Counted from the stretch's first letter, positions 35,574-48,823 are shown. The stretch is 64,000 nt of DNA from Nicoliella spurrieriana (GCF_023380205.1 NZ_CP093361.1:1578172-1642171); one strand, 5' to 3'. Translations and numbers: made by a program. The notes: a model not told the origin generated them from the letters alone.

Positions 35574-36266
35574 TTATAGTCCACGTTTATCGGTTCTTTT
35601 AACGAATGTGTCACCCAAAAATTGAGCAATGAACACAAAAATCAAAATGATTACGGTAGCCACTAACGTAATACTATTGTTATTTGATTGGAATCCATCC
35701 AAATAGGCTAAGTTTCCAAGCCCACCGGCACCAATCGCACCGGCCATGGCGGTGTATGAGATTAACGAAATCGTGGTCACAGTCGCACCGGCAATCAATG
35801 CGGGCGTACTTTCTGGAATCAAGACCTTCCAGATGATTTCCCAGTTAGTCGCTCCCATTGACCGGACCGCTTCGATCACTCCGTTGTCAATTTCGCGGAA
35901 ATTGGATTCCACCATCCGCGCATAAAATGGTGCAGCGGAAATGACCAATGATGGGATCGCTGCGGTAGGTCCAATGATGGTCCCCACGATGTTCTTGGTA
36001 ATCGGAAGTAACAATACGATTAAAATAATGTATGGAATCGATCTGAAGATGTTAACCAATACTGAAACGACGAAATTTAATACCCGGTACCAAAATCCCT
36101 TCTTATCGCGCGTTTCAAATAAAATTAACCCCAGGGCAATTCCAATCACAGCGACTAAAATCATTGAGACCAACGTCATCCAAACTGTTTCCCAGGTGGC
36201 TGACCACATATTCGGCCAATTTACGTTTTTAAATTGAAAATACGAACTTAAACCTTGATTATCCAC
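35574..36266 (-). CDS. metI: Methionine ABC transporter permease MetI
   Basis: A 230-residue permease with five membrane helices. The EAA loop is seen as the segment IEAVRSMGATNWEIIWKV, and the C-terminal part is the conserved SYTAMAGAIGAGGLG. Translation starts at a GTG at 36266 behind GGAGG and overlaps the end of metN by eight bases, so translation is coupled. Confidence 0.94.
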   Translation of the reverse strand: MDNQGLSSYFQFKNVNWPNMWSATWETVWMTLVSMILVAVIGIALGLILFETRDKKGFWYRVLNFVVSVLVNIFRSIPYIILIVLLLPITKNIVGTIIGPTAAIPSLVISAAPFYARMVESNFREIDNGVIEAVRSMGATNWEIIWKVLIPESTPALIAGATVTTISLISYTAMAGAIGAGGLGNLAYLDGFQSNNNSITLVATVIILIFVFIAQFLGDTFVKRTDKRGL

Positions 36267-37293
36267 GGCTTAGTACCTCCGTTTCTACTTTTAGTGTCTG
36301 AAAGTCTTCGAGCGCTTTCTTTTGTTCTGCCGGGTCACCCAGTAACTGAATGACCAAAGTCCCAATCGTCCCGGCTTGGGTCGGGTGTAGTGCCCCTTCA
36401 ATGATGTTGATTTCCAAGTCTGGCCGTTGCTTAGCTACCTGGGAGACCACTGGCGATTGGGAGCGTTTACCATTGAACGTTAATTTAATAATGGATCCAT
36501 TTGGATAGCGGTTCACTAATTCATCCAGTGCCATCGTGGTGTCCTTAGTATTTGGTGCATCGTTTTCACTTACGAAGCGCTTAGTAATTGGTTGTTTAGG
36601 ATGGTTAAAGATATCACTAACACTGCCCTTTTCCACTACGCTCCCATCTTGCATGACCGCAATGTTGCGCGCCACTTTTCGGATGGCATGCATTTCATGG
36701 GTAATTAAAACGATTGAAATACCCAGGTCATGATTAATTTTAACCAATAGGTCTAAAATTTCATCAGTCGTTTGGGGATCCAAAGCACTCGTTGCTTCAT
36801 CAGAAATTAATAGTTTGGGATCATTAGCTAACGCCCGGGCAATGCCGACCCGTTGCTTTTGTCCACCGGAAAGTTCTGATGGATAGTCATTTTCACGGCC
36901 CTTTAGCCCGACCAATTCAATTAGCTTCTTGGCCTTTGCCACCCGGGTGGATTTGTCAATCCGGGCCAGTTCTAATGGCAACATCAAATTCTCAATGATG
37001 GTTCGTGACCATAACAAATTAAAGTGTTGGAAGATCATCCCAATTTGTTTTTGTTGGTCCCGCAGTTCTTTCCCATGCAATTTAGCAATGTCATGACCGT
37101 TAATTTCAACAGAGCCACTCGTGGGGGTTTCCAACCCGTTCAACATTCTAACTAACGTACTCTTCCCAGCACCAGAATAACCGATAATCCCAAAGATATC
37201 GCCATCATCAATCGTTAAATTAACGTTATTAACTGCCTTTAGTTGGCTATCCTTCAGCTGAAAAACCTTTGATACATCCTTAAATCGAATCAA
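36259..37293 (-). CDS. metN: Methionine ABC transporter ATP-binding protein MetN
   Basis: A 344-residue ATPase with Walker A GYSGAGKST, signature LSGGQKQR, Walker B LLISDEATSALDP and a C-terminal NIL domain that senses methionine and inhibits transport. The start is a TTG at 37293: AGGAGG lies exactly seven bases upstream, whereas the ATG at 37299 directly abuts it. The resulting N terminus MIRFKDVSKVF matches homologues. The leader is a Met T-box, so the operon should rise when tRNA-Met is uncharged. Confidence 0.96.
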   Translation of the reverse strand: MIRFKDVSKVFQLKDSQLKAVNNVNLTIDDGDIFGIIGYSGAGKSTLVRMLNGLETPTSGSVEINGHDIAKLHGKELRDQQKQIGMIFQHFNLLWSRTIIENLMLPLELARIDKSTRVAKAKKLIELVGLKGRENDYPSELSGGQKQRVGIARALANDPKLLISDEATSALDPQTTDEILDLLVKINHDLGISIVLITHEMHAIRKVARNIAVMQDGSVVEKGSVSDIFNHPKQPITKRFVSENDAPNTKDTTMALDELVNRYPNGSIIKLTFNGKRSQSPVVSQVAKQRPDLEINIIEGALHPTQAGTIGTLVIQLLGDPAEQKKALEDFQTLKVETEVLSRG

Positions 37294-37310
37294 ATTCATT
37301 CCTCCTAAAT

Positions 37311-37345
37311 AAAAAACTCCCCATCCAAGAAAGGACGAAGAGTTT
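37311..37345 (-). terminator. metN T-box terminator
   Basis: Minus strand AACTCTTCGTCC, loop, GGATGGGGAGTT then TTTT. Confidence 0.85.
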
Positions 37346-37560
37346 TCGTGGTACCACCTTTTATTCCCCACCATCTCAAAATGATGGGCTTAACAAGTAA
37401 TTTTACTTAACGAGATAATGGTCGTCACCCATCATTGGCTTATCAAACGACTCACCAATCAGCCGATTCATAAAGACCATCTTCAATGACCGTAGCACTT
37501 TCTTCCATCAACCGAAAGCTTTCTGGTAGTCCACTAATCATTTACTCATCTTCATGCGAT
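37311..37560 (-). promoter_or_regulatory. Methionine T-box leader of metNIQ
   Basis: On the minus strand the specifier region reads GAAG-ATG-G, with ATG (methionine) at 37480-37478. The T-box sequence AGGTGGTACCACG lies at 37359-37347 with bulge UGGU, fitting A73 of tRNA-Met. A terminator ends the leader. Met T-boxes are known for Lactobacillales methionine genes. Confidence 0.93.
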
Positions 37561-37568
37561 TAATACTT

Positions 37569-37597
37569 AGTATACAAATTAATTAAATTAATGTCAA
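37569..37597 (-). promoter_or_regulatory. metNIQ promoter
   Basis: Minus strand TTGACA (37597-37592), exactly 17 bases, TATACT (37574-37569): near-consensus sigma-A promoter just past the rodA stop. Confidence 0.88.
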
Positions 37598-37602
37598 CTC
37601 GC

Positions 37603-38814
37603 CTAGGAGAAGTTCTTCGGCCGCCGGCTAAACATGTAGCTCCGGTTATGATATTGCATCGACATGATCAATCCAATTCCCATCATATTTCCAATCAAAG
37701 AAGAGCCCCCCTGACTGATAAACGGAAGTGGAATCCCAGTCAGTGGTAGTAATCCAATGCTCATCCCAATGTTTTCAAACACGTGGAATAAAATCATCAT
37801 GATGACCCCGGTCGAGATATAGGCATAAAAAACGTTACGAGTGTCAAAAGTGACCCGAATCATTTGATAAATCAAAAGGAAGTAAATAAAAATTAAAATA
37901 CAACCCCCGATAAAACCAAAGTTTTCGCCGATTACGGAGAAAATCATATCGGATTCACGGACCGGCACGTAAACCTTAGAAACGTTAAACCCAGTTCCAG
38001 TAATCCCACCGGAACCGACCGCCTTAATACTTTGCCACAGTTGGTATCCCTGATTCGTGGTGTCAGCAGATGGATTCAACCAACTATCGATCCGTTGAAA
38101 CTGGTAGAGCTGAAACCCTAAGTGCGTCAAAATATTTCGGCCGGGCGTGGAGGTCACTAACCACAGGGTGACTGCCCCGACCAATGCCCCAGCCCCGAAG
38201 ATGGGGCCGAGGACCTTCCAACTCATTTCGGAAACCACCATAAACCCAACAAAAATGGCAACGAACACTAAAATGGTCCCAAAGTCATTTTGTAACTTCA
38301 TTAGAACCACGATTGGCAGTGTCCATAAAATCATCCGCCAGAGTAGCAGTAAATCATTTTTCGGGGTATGAACATACTTATCATTATGTTCAACGGTCAC
38401 CTTTGCCAGCATTAAAATATACGCTGGCTTCATTACTTCTGACGGTTGAAAGGTAAACGGTCCGATTGCAAACCAGTTCTTTGCCCCAGTCTGAACCGCA
38501 TACGCACGACTATAAAAGAAGAGCACTAAGACTAACAATGCAATCCCGAACCAATACGCCAGTGGCGCTAATCGCCAAAGCTGTTCCGAGTCAAATTGCA
38601 TAATAATTACCACGGCAACGGCACCAATTACATACCATAAAATTTGTGGAATCAATTTACTAACTACGCTTGCGGAATTAGTATCATGTGATACTGCGAC
38701 GTAAATGGAAGCAATCCCAATTACAGCTAATAGCATCACGCTAAAGATAATTCCCCAATCAATTCGATTGTCCTTATCGTTCTTACTACGCTCATTAACA
38801 TTAGTTCGATCCAA
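37603..38814 (-). CDS. rodA: Peptidoglycan polymerase RodA (SEDS family)
   Basis: RodA is the SEDS glycosyltransferase of the elongasome. The 403-residue protein has about ten membrane helices. The extracellular loop with the conserved Asp is visible in NPSADTTNQGYQLWQS, followed by GSGGITGTGF. The C-terminal LPLTGIPLPFISQGGSS motif is intact. RodA rather than FtsW is inferred from the linkage to mbl and yidD. The start is TTG at 38814 with GGAGG eight bases upstream. Confidence 0.92.
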   Translation of the reverse strand: MDRTNVNERSKNDKDNRIDWGIIFSVMLLAVIGIASIYVAVSHDTNSASVVSKLIPQILWYVIGAVAVVIIMQFDSEQLWRLAPLAYWFGIALLVLVLFFYSRAYAVQTGAKNWFAIGPFTFQPSEVMKPAYILMLAKVTVEHNDKYVHTPKNDLLLLWRMILWTLPIVVLMKLQNDFGTILVFVAIFVGFMVVSEMSWKVLGPIFGAGALVGAVTLWLVTSTPGRNILTHLGFQLYQFQRIDSWLNPSADTTNQGYQLWQSIKAVGSGGITGTGFNVSKVYVPVRESDMIFSVIGENFGFIGGCILIFIYFLLIYQMIRVTFDTRNVFYAYISTGVIMMILFHVFENIGMSIGLLPLTGIPLPFISQGGSSLIGNMMGIGLIMSMQYHNRSYMFSRRPKNFS

Positions 38815-38841
38815 TGAAAAAACCTCCTCATCAGTTAATGA

Positions 38842-39063
38842 TTAGTGGTGCAAATTGTACTCACTAATTAACATTTGAATCCCTTCATCGACTGTTTTCA
38901 CTGGAAATGTTTTCTTGTGACGATAATCAGCAACCATCCCAGATTCCTTGGTCGTAATCTCACCAATTAGTTCTGATCCAATCTTAAGGGTTTGAACCAC
39001 TTCACCCTTTGAATTCTTTTTTTCATCTAAATTAACGTCAATATTTTGTTTCTTTTTACTCAT
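38842..39063 (-). CDS. DUF2969 family small protein
   Basis: A 73-residue basic, soluble protein of the DUF2969 family found next to rodA in lactobacilli. Function unknown. The recognisable core is KTVDEGIQMLISEYNLH at the C terminus. The ATG at 39063 is preceded by AGGAGG. It lies between yidD and rodA in an operon-like row with gaps under 45 bases. Confidence 0.82.
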   Translation of the reverse strand: MSKKKQNIDVNLDEKKNSKGEVVQTLKIGSELIGEITTKESGMVADYRHKKTFPVKTVDEGIQMLISEYNLHH

Positions 39064-39073
39064 TTTTTCCTCC

Positions 39074-39111
39074 TAAAAGAAAAGTAGTCGGATCATAGAG
39101 CGACTACTTTA
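39074..39111 (-). terminator. Hairpin after yidD
   Basis: Minus strand AAAGTAGTCG, 10-base loop, CGACTACTTT followed by TCTTTT. The T tract is interrupted, so it may be partial and let transcription reach rodA. Confidence 0.6.
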
Positions 39112-39379
39112 GATTCATTGAACGGCGGTATTCATCGCGCGCGCGTTTATTCCTAAAAATTGTAAAATGATTGGGAACCGGATCATAGCCACCCTTAACC
39201 AGTGGATTGCAGCGAATAATTCTAGCAATCCCCATGATGGCACCCTTGAGGGCTCCGTGTTCCTTAATTGCGGTAATCGTATATGCAGAGCATGTGGGTG
39301 AATAACGACAACTAGGCGGTAACAATGGAGAAATCGCCCGCTGGTATCCCCGGACGAACTGAATTAATAACCAGCGCAA
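39104..39379 (-). CDS. yidD: Membrane protein insertion efficiency factor YidD
   Basis: A 91-residue YidD-family protein that helps YidC insert membrane proteins. It has the diagnostic [11 protein letters not shown] motif and the [14 protein letters not shown] segment with conserved cysteines. It starts at TTG 39379 behind TAGGTGA. It follows mbl closely. Confidence 0.95.
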   Translation of the reverse strand: MRWLLIQFVRGYQRAISPLLPPSCRYSPTCSAYTITAIKEHGALKGAIMGIARIIRCNPLVKGGYDPVPNHFTIFRNKRARDEYRRSMNLK

Positions 39380-39403
39380 CCAATCACCTACTCCTTAATC
39401 AAA

Positions 39404-40399
39404 TTATTTATTATCAGTTTTATCAATATGTTCCAGTAATGCACCGGCACCACGAGCAACGTTATCCAATGGATTTTCAGAGATCATAACGGGAACCGTT
39501 AATTCATCAGAAATGCGTTGGTCGATCTTATTAAGCAGTGCCCCACCACCAGTAAGCATTACTCCACGGTCAACGATGTCAGAAGCTAATTCTGGTGGAA
39601 TCACTTCTAAGACTTCCTTTGCTCCGCGCACAATGGTTTCAACCGCATCTTCAAGTGCATCACAAATTTCATTACTGTCAACGGTAATCGAACGTGGCAT
39701 TCCAGTGAGTGAATCACGACCCCGGACTTCCTTAGTCTTGACCTGGTCTGGCTCGTCCTTAACCGCCGTTCCAATTTCGATCTTAATTTTTTCTGAAGTA
39801 TGATCACCGATAATTAACCCATGCTTGTTTTTAATGTAAGCCGCGATCATATTATTCATCTTGTCTCCAGCAACCCGAATGGAATTACTAGCAACGATGT
39901 CACCGAGTGAGATCACTGCGATATCACTAGTTCCACCACCCATATCAATTACCATGTTTCCAAATGGTTGGAAAATATCCATTCCGGCACCGATTGCGGC
40001 CACCTTAGGTTCTTCTTCAAGATAAACCTTGCCACCACCGGACTTTTCAGCAGCTTGAATAATGGCCTTCCGTTCAATATTAGTAATGTTAGTCGGCGCA
40101 CAGATCATAATCTTGGGTTTGGACATTACCCCTTTGACGTTCAACTTATCAATAAAGTAAGAAAGCATCTTTTCAGTCACGTCGAAGTCAGAAATGACCC
40201 CGTCCTTTAGTGGCCGAATGGCGCGAATGTTACTGGGTGTCCGGCCCACCATCCGATATGCTTCGCTTCCTACTGATAATACTTTTTCTGTTTTTACATC
40301 CACAGCAACTACTGCGGGTTCATTTAGCACAATTCCCTTACCAACGACGTAAATTAGTACGTTAGCAGTTCCTAAATCAATGCCGATGTCTTTTGCCAT
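39404..40399 (-). CDS. mbl: MreB-family actin homologue (Mbl/MreBH type)
   Basis: A 331-residue second MreB paralogue. It has DLGTANVLIYV, VIDMGGGTSDIA and LTGGGALLN, so nucleotide binding should be intact. It differs clearly from the mreB at 16 kb and is not followed by mreC; its neighbours are yidD, DUF2969 and rodA, which is the usual mbl context in lactobacilli. The ATG at 40399 follows CAGGAGG. Confidence 0.94.
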   Translation of the reverse strand: MAKDIGIDLGTANVLIYVVGKGIVLNEPAVVAVDVKTEKVLSVGSEAYRMVGRTPSNIRAIRPLKDGVISDFDVTEKMLSYFIDKLNVKGVMSKPKIMICAPTNITNIERKAIIQAAEKSGGGKVYLEEEPKVAAIGAGMDIFQPFGNMVIDMGGGTSDIAVISLGDIVASNSIRVAGDKMNNMIAAYIKNKHGLIIGDHTSEKIKIEIGTAVKDEPDQVKTKEVRGRDSLTGMPRSITVDSNEICDALEDAVETIVRGAKEVLEVIPPELASDIVDRGVMLTGGGALLNKIDQRISDELTVPVMISENPLDNVARGAGALLEHIDKTDNK

Positions 40400-40442
40400 C
40401 TTGCAATTTCCTCCTGAAAAAAACTTTTAATGCAACTAATTA

Positions 40443-40452
40443 ATTATATCAT
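40443..40452 (-). promoter_or_regulatory. Extended -10 promoter of mbl
   Basis: Minus strand ATGA-TATAAT: consensus -10 with TG one base upstream, located after the murA terminator. Confidence 0.6.
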
Positions 40453-40473
40453 AATTTTAAATTGTTACCCATA

Positions 40474-40501
40474 AAAAAAGGAGTTCTAAAGAACTCCTTT
40501 A
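40474..40501 (-). terminator. Terminator downstream of murA
   Basis: Minus strand AAAGGAGTTC, TTTA loop, GAACTCCTTTTTTT. Confidence 0.9.
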
Positions 40502-40512
40502 AGAATAAAAAT

Positions 40513-41826
40513 TTACTTGAATTCCTTCGTATTTTGTTTAAGAACGATTTTACCATCCTCACTGGTATGAATCCGGTTAATTTGCGCTCCTAATGCAGCC
40601 AATTTTTCATGGAAATCATAGTAACCACGGTCTAAATACTGTAAATGACCAATGGTGGTAATGCCCTTAGCAACTAACCCTGCGATCACTAATGCAGCTC
40701 CCGCTCTTAAATCGGTCGCAGCAACTTCAGCGCCGTTAAAGTCAGTCGGACCCTGCATTACTACGGTCCGCCCATTAATCGTAAAGTGGGCATTCATCCG
40801 ACATAACTCTTCCAAGTGCATAAACCGATTTTCAAACACCGTTTCGGTCATCGTACTCGTCCCGTTCGCCAGTAGTTGTAAGATGGTCATTTGGGGTTGC
40901 ATATCAGTCGGAAAACCTGGATATGGCAAGGTCTTAACATCAGTGGGCTTTAATTGATCGGGGCCAATTACTTCGATGCCTGAGTCGCGTTCAATTACCT
41001 TAACACCCATTTCACGCATTTTAGCAATCAAGGGCTTGTTATGTTCAGCAATCGCATCTCGTACCAACACATCACCGTGGGTCGCAGCAGCGGCCACCAT
41101 AAAGGTTCCCGCTTCAATTCGGTCCTGAACAACCGTATGGATTGCACCGTGTAATTCAGGAACCCCTTCAATCTTGATCGTTTCGGTCCCTGCACCGCTA
41201 ACCTTAGCCCCCATTAGATTCAAGAGGATTTCGAGGTCAACAATTTCGGGTTCCCGGGCTACGTTGCGAATCGTAGTCTTGCCCTTCGCAAGGGTCGCAG
41301 CCATCATGATGTTTTGGGTCGCACCCACACTTGGGAAGTCTAAGTAGATATCACTACCCACTAAGCCGTTTTCAGCAAAGGCTTCTACGTATCCATCATG
41401 TTGTTCGATGGTGGCCCCTAATTTTTCAAACCCCTTCAGGTGTAAATCAATGGGTCTAGACCCGATTGCACACCCACCAGGCAACGCAATTTTGGCATGG
41501 CCAATCCGTGCCAATAGTGGCCCCATCACAACGATGGATGCCCGCATCTTTGAAACATATTCAAATGGTGCCTCAGAAGAAATCTTTCCAGAAGCATCTA
41601 ATATAATTTGGTTTTTAGCTTTATTAAAATCAATTTTAATATTTAAAAAACGAAGAACTTCATTCATCGTATAAACGTCTGATAACAATGGTACGTTATC
41701 TAGGGTTACTCTATCTTTACTAGCCAGAATTGAAGCCGCTAATAAGGGCAAAACTGCATTTTTGGCACCCTCAATATGTACTTCACCGACTAATCGATTG
41801 CCACCCTGTACAACAATCTTATCCAA
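40513..41826 (-). CDS. murA: UDP-N-acetylglucosamine 1-carboxyvinyltransferase
   Basis: MurA transfers enolpyruvate to UDP-GlcNAc, the first committed step of peptidoglycan synthesis and the target of fosfomycin. The 437-residue protein has the substrate Lys in EGAKNAVLP and the catalytic Cys loop [13 protein letters not shown], both intact. I use the TTG at 41826 (MDKIVVQGG...) since AGGGGG lies about 10 bases upstream; the TTG at 41835 abuts that site. It follows the DUF1146 gene. Confidence 0.96.
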   Translation of the reverse strand: MDKIVVQGGNRLVGEVHIEGAKNAVLPLLAASILASKDRVTLDNVPLLSDVYTMNEVLRFLNIKIDFNKAKNQIILDASGKISSEAPFEYVSKMRASIVVMGPLLARIGHAKIALPGGCAIGSRPIDLHLKGFEKLGATIEQHDGYVEAFAENGLVGSDIYLDFPSVGATQNIMMAATLAKGKTTIRNVAREPEIVDLEILLNLMGAKVSGAGTETIKIEGVPELHGAIHTVVQDRIEAGTFMVAAAATHGDVLVRDAIAEHNKPLIAKMREMGVKVIERDSGIEVIGPDQLKPTDVKTLPYPGFPTDMQPQMTILQLLANGTSTMTETVFENRFMHLEELCRMNAHFTINGRTVVMQGPTDFNGAEVAATDLRAGAALVIAGLVAKGITTIGHLQYLDRGYYDFHEKLAALGAQINRIHTSEDGKIVLKQNTKEFK

Positions 41827-41840
41827 AACAACCAAACCCC

Positions 41841-42077
41841 CTAAAACAATTTAGTAAAGGTCGACAATCCCAAGATCGAATTAATAATATCGATAAAAAA
41901 GGAACTACAGATGAATCCCACTACAACGGATAACATCACGATCATTACCTTTGCTTGGGGTTCGTGCATTCGGAGATAACGCTCAATATGCAGATCTTGA
42001 ATCCACCAAAAAGCGATCGAAATGAAAAATAGATGACAAATCATCGTCATTAGTGAAACAATCCAACCGGAATGCAC
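41841..42077 (-). CDS. DUF1146 family small membrane protein (YwzB-like)
   Basis: A 78-residue protein with two membrane helices (about residues 5-27 and 43-65), of the DUF1146 family that sits between atpC and murA in many Firmicutes. Function unknown. The start is GTG at 42077 with GGAAGGTTGGG upstream. It is separated from atpC by a terminator. Confidence 0.85.
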   Translation of the reverse strand: MHSGWIVSLMTMICHLFFISIAFWWIQDLHIERYLRMHEPQAKVMIVMLSVVVGFICSSFFIDIINSILGLSTFTKLF

Positions 42078-42156
42078 TATAATCCCAACCTTCCTTATTT
42101 GATACTATATCACATTTTAATATAAATATCTTTCATATTCCTTAATTGTAACATAT

Positions 42157-42203
42157 CAAAAAAAGAGACTGCAAAAGTTATTAACTTTTACAATCTCTTT
42201 TAT
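42157..42203 (-). terminator. Terminator of the ATP synthase operon
   Basis: Minus strand AAAAGAGATTGTAAAAGTTA paired with TAACTTTTGCAGTCTCTTTT with a very small loop, then a T run, just after atpC. Confidence 0.92.
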
Positions 42204-42211
42204 TCAATCAA

Positions 42212-42634
42212 TTAATGACGAGCAACGTGAATCCGGTTAACTGCCCGTTGTAAAGCAATTTGACCACGGGTAATTGCCACGTTATCATGCTTACTTTGTG
42301 CAGCCTGGATTTTTTGTTGAGCCCGTTGACGTGCCCGTTCAGCACGTTCAACATCAATATCGCCTTGCTTTTCAGCACTATCGGCAATAATGGTTAAAAC
42401 GTTATCGGAGAATTCAACGAAACCACCGTTAACGGCAATTTCATCTTCTTTACCATTATCGTACTTAACTCTAGCTTCATCGACTTCTAAGGAAGCGATA
42501 ACTGGAAGGTGATCACGCATGATCCCAAGTTCACCGGTCTTGGTCTTAACGATCACGAGGTGGGCCTGGTCATTTTGATATACCATTCCATCAGGAGTAA
42601 CGATACTAATGGTTAATACTGAATTATCAGCCAA
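42212..42634 (-). CDS. atpC: F1Fo ATP synthase subunit epsilon
   Basis: The epsilon subunit of the F1 stalk, which regulates ATP hydrolysis. At 140 residues it has the N-terminal beta-sandwich (VTPDGMVYQNDQAHLVIVKT, GELGIMRDHLPVIA) and the C-terminal helix-turn-helix (ERARQRAQQKIQAA). The start is TTG at 42634, six bases after GGGGGG. Last gene of the operon. Confidence 0.96.
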   Translation of the reverse strand: MADNSVLTISIVTPDGMVYQNDQAHLVIVKTKTGELGIMRDHLPVIASLEVDEARVKYDNGKEDEIAVNGGFVEFSDNVLTIIADSAEKQGDIDVERAERARQRAQQKIQAAQSKHDNVAITRGQIALQRAVNRIHVARH

Positions 42635-42646
42635 TTAGAACCCCCC

Positions 42647-44068
<1,422 letters not shown>

Positions 44069-44083
44069 TTAATTCCTCCCATA

Positions 44084-44974
44084 TTAATGCTTCAAGGCTT
44101 CCTGACCACCTGTAATTTCAGTAATTTCAGTGGTAATTGCAGCCTGACGAGCTCGATTATATTGCAATTCTAACTTCCCAATTAAATCCTCCGCATTATC
44201 GGATGCGGCACTCATTGCAGTTGAACTAGAAGCATGTTCTGAGGTCTTTGCATCTAGGATTGCTCCAAAGATCAAGCCTTCGGTGTATTGCGGAATCACA
44301 ACCCGCAATACGGAACCTTCATCTGGTTCAACATCGTAAGTGGGACCAATTTCAGATGCTTGCACATCGCCACTCTTCCCGGTATTAATTGTTTCATCAT
44401 CCAATGGCAACATTTTTTCAGCCCGAAAGTTTGATGTCATTCGATTAACGAAGTGACTGTAGCAAACATAAAGTTCGCTAAAGACACCATCATTATACAT
44501 CGATGTTACCGTATCAACAATTTCTTTAACTTCTCTAAAAGTTGGGATATCAGAAACACCACGATATTCATAAGCAACGTTTGCACCACGTTTCTTATAA
44601 AAATCAGCACCATTTCCACCAACTGTTAATAGTAGATAATCATCTTTGTTAGGGGTGTGTTCTTGAATAAATTCATTCGTCCCCCGAATAACATTACTAT
44701 TATAACTTCCAACCATTCCACGATCAGACGTAATCACTAAATAGGCAGTCTTTCCTTTGGAATTGGACTTGCTTGAGGAATTAAAGTTATCTAATAAATG
44801 AGTCTTAGCTAAATGCAATACAACCGCCTTAACCCGTGATACATATTGTTCATAATTAACCGCATGCTTTTGGATTTGGGTCAACTTTGCAGTTTGAACC
44901 ATTTCCATTGCAGAGGTAATTTGATGGGTCTTTTGAGTTGATTGAATGCGATGTTTAACATCATTCAAAGACAT
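44084..44974 (-). CDS. atpG: F1Fo ATP synthase subunit gamma
   Basis: The rotating central-stalk subunit. The 296-residue protein has the N-terminal helix with VKHRIQSTQKTHQITSAMEM and the conserved C-terminal LQYNRARQAAITTEITEI. The ATG at 44974 is preceded by GAAGGGATGGTG. Normal length for lactobacilli. Confidence 0.97.
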   Translation of the reverse strand: MSLNDVKHRIQSTQKTHQITSAMEMVQTAKLTQIQKHAVNYEQYVSRVKAVVLHLAKTHLLDNFNSSSKSNSKGKTAYLVITSDRGMVGSYNSNVIRGTNEFIQEHTPNKDDYLLLTVGGNGADFYKKRGANVAYEYRGVSDIPTFREVKEIVDTVTSMYNDGVFSELYVCYSHFVNRMTSNFRAEKMLPLDDETINTGKSGDVQASEIGPTYDVEPDEGSVLRVVIPQYTEGLIFGAILDAKTSEHASSSTAMSAASDNAEDLIGKLELQYNRARQAAITTEITEITGGQEALKH

Positions 44975-44994
44975 TGTTTCACCATCCCTTCAAG

Positions 44995-47093
<2,099 letters not shown>

Positions 47094-47107
<14 letters not shown>

Positions 47108-47612
47108 TTTGCTTCCCCAACCCTTCGATGTAAGAATCAATTAGCGCCTTCTGGTCGTTTGCGTTTAATTCTTTTTGAATGATCTTAGAAGCGATTTCAA
47201 TAGATAAATTTGCCACATCATTTTTGGTATTTGCTAATGCATCCTGACGTTCTTGTTCAATACTCTTGTGAGCATTGTCCTTAATGGTTTGAGCATCATT
47301 TTGCGCATCAGCAACGATTTGTTCTTGTTGCTTTTGTCCGGATTGCTTAGCATTAGTAATGATTGTACTTGCCTCATCATGTGACTTAGCTAATTCAGCC
47401 TGACGTTGCTTTGCCAAACTGTCAGCTTCTTGGTTCTTTTGCTTAGCAGAATCGATATCGCTAACGATTTGCTTCGTCCGCTCGTTCAACATTTTGTTGA
47501 TTGGCTTCCAAGCAAAGACCTTAATCAAGAACATTAGGACTAAGAACAAGATTAAGTAGTAAAGCATCGTTCCATAAGCTAATTCGGCTCCGAATACCAA
47601 CTGTGAAAGCAT
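47094..47612 (-). CDS. atpF: F1Fo ATP synthase subunit b
   Basis: The peripheral-stalk b subunit, 172 residues: one N-terminal membrane helix (about residues 11-32) then a long charged, Ala/Gln-rich coiled coil. The ATG at 47612 follows GGAGGTG. Confidence 0.96.
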
Positions 47613-47657
47613 CTATTGACACCTCCTTACGTCAATGTAATGTTTGTAATTTTGTAA

Positions 47658-47870
47658 TTACTTGTTCATAAGAATGAAACCAACAACGACAGCTAAGATA
47701 GGCATAGCTTCAACTAAACCAACACCAATGAACATGTTAGTAAATAACTTACCTTGCATTTCTGGTTGACGAACCATTCCTTCTAGTAACTTAGAAGCAA
47801 CGATACCATCACCGATACCACCACCGATGGCAGCACCTGCTAAAGCAATACCAGCTCCGATTAATCCCAT
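47658..47870 (-). CDS. atpE: F1Fo ATP synthase subunit c
   Basis: The 70-residue proteolipid of the rotor ring. Two membrane helices flank the polar loop [10 protein letters not shown]. The proton-carrying Glu is in VGLVEAMPI, and the Gly-rich first helix [12 protein letters not shown] is present. I see no extra Na+-binding pattern that I could name with confidence, so a proton-driven enzyme is assumed. The ATG at 47870 follows GGAGGA. Confidence 0.97.
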   Translation of the reverse strand: MGLIGAGIALAGAAIGGGIGDGIVASKLLEGMVRQPEMQGKLFTNMFIGVGLVEAMPILAVVVGFILMNK

Positions 47871-47907
47871 AACTATAGTCCTCCTTGTTTATATACAAAT
47901 TAAAATG

Positions 47908-48624
47908 TTATTCAGCAGATATCTTTCCATTAATATATACTGAAGTTAAGGTTACAAATACATAGGCTTGGATCGCACCTAAGAAAATTGAGAATGCCTG
48001 CCAGATCAACTCAACAGGAGCTAATCCGATCATGGTGACGATTCCATCAGAAAACGCCAATCCACCGACAAGTTTCAACAGAATTTCACCGGCATAAATA
48101 ACCCCGAATAAACGAAGTCCTAAGGTTAGGAAATTCGAAAATTCTTCAAATAATGCGAGTGGGAGCCAGAATACAAATGGTTCTAAGTACGTATTCTTAA
48201 AATAACCCCCGAACCCAAGCTTCTTAACACCTGCGTAGTGAGATAGCGCAATTGTAAACAATGCTAACGTCATCGTGAACATCGGATCCGCGGTCGGACT
48301 TTTAATGTACGTGATGCCGTTGACATCTACTTGAAGCATTAAACCTAACTGATTTGATACAAAAATTAAGACAAATAAAACAAATCCATATAGTTTAAAG
48401 CTAGCAGCATCATTGTCGCTCATTGACCCCCGCGTAGTCGTATTAGAAAAATCGATAATCGACTCTAATACTGCTTGTTTCTTACTGGTGGGTCTAACTT
48501 GCAAATTACGGGACAACCAAACTACAACCAGTAATACGACTAACGCAGCAAAGGTAGCTGCAACCATATTACCGATATTAAATGTTAATCCACCAAGGTG
48601 GAAAGTTGAAATTTTATCATTCAA
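47908..48624 (-). CDS. atpB: F1Fo ATP synthase subunit a
   Basis: The membrane stator subunit that forms the proton half-channels, 238 residues with five or six helices. The essential Arg is in LGLRLFGVIYAGEILL. I place the start at a TTG at 48624 because GAGG lies eight bases upstream; a GTG at 48633 is inside that ribosome site. It is the first gene of the atpBEFHAGDC operon; no atpI is next to it. A palindrome lies about 100 bases upstream. Confidence 0.94.
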   Translation of the reverse strand: MNDKISTFHLGGLTFNIGNMVAATFAALVVLLVVVWLSRNLQVRPTSKKQAVLESIIDFSNTTTRGSMSDNDAASFKLYGFVLFVLIFVSNQLGLMLQVDVNGITYIKSPTADPMFTMTLALFTIALSHYAGVKKLGFGGYFKNTYLEPFVFWLPLALFEEFSNFLTLGLRLFGVIYAGEILLKLVGGLAFSDGIVTMIGLAPVELIWQAFSIFLGAIQAYVFVTLTSVYINGKISAE

Positions 48625-48722
48625 GAATTTCACCTCTTTTCATGTAACCTATCCAACCATGATACACCTAATACAGTTTGAATGTAATAAGTATATTAAG
48701 ATTATTTAATTAAAAGTGAATT

Positions 48723-48744
48723 TGTATTTATCTCAATAAATACA
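48723..48744. promoter_or_regulatory. Perfect palindrome upstream of the atp operon
   Basis: TGTATTTAT-CTCA-ATAAATACA: two perfect 9-base arms with a 4-base centre, about 100 bases before atpB. It could be an operator or a transcript hairpin. No T run follows, so a terminator is unlikely. No regulator can be named. The rest of the 48.63-48.82 kb gap is AT-rich with ambiguous promoter hexamers. Confidence 0.45.
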
Positions 48745-48823
48745 CTCAAAATATTACCACTAAATTAAAATTATTTCAAAACAAAGCTAGCTTTTTGTTA
48801 ATCTTCTTTACAATCAATTCAAA

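Noticed and set aside
37294-37374. N-terminal extension of metN into the leader
   Set aside because: The extension would translate the T-box sequence and terminator; the AGGAGG site fixes the TTG at 37293.
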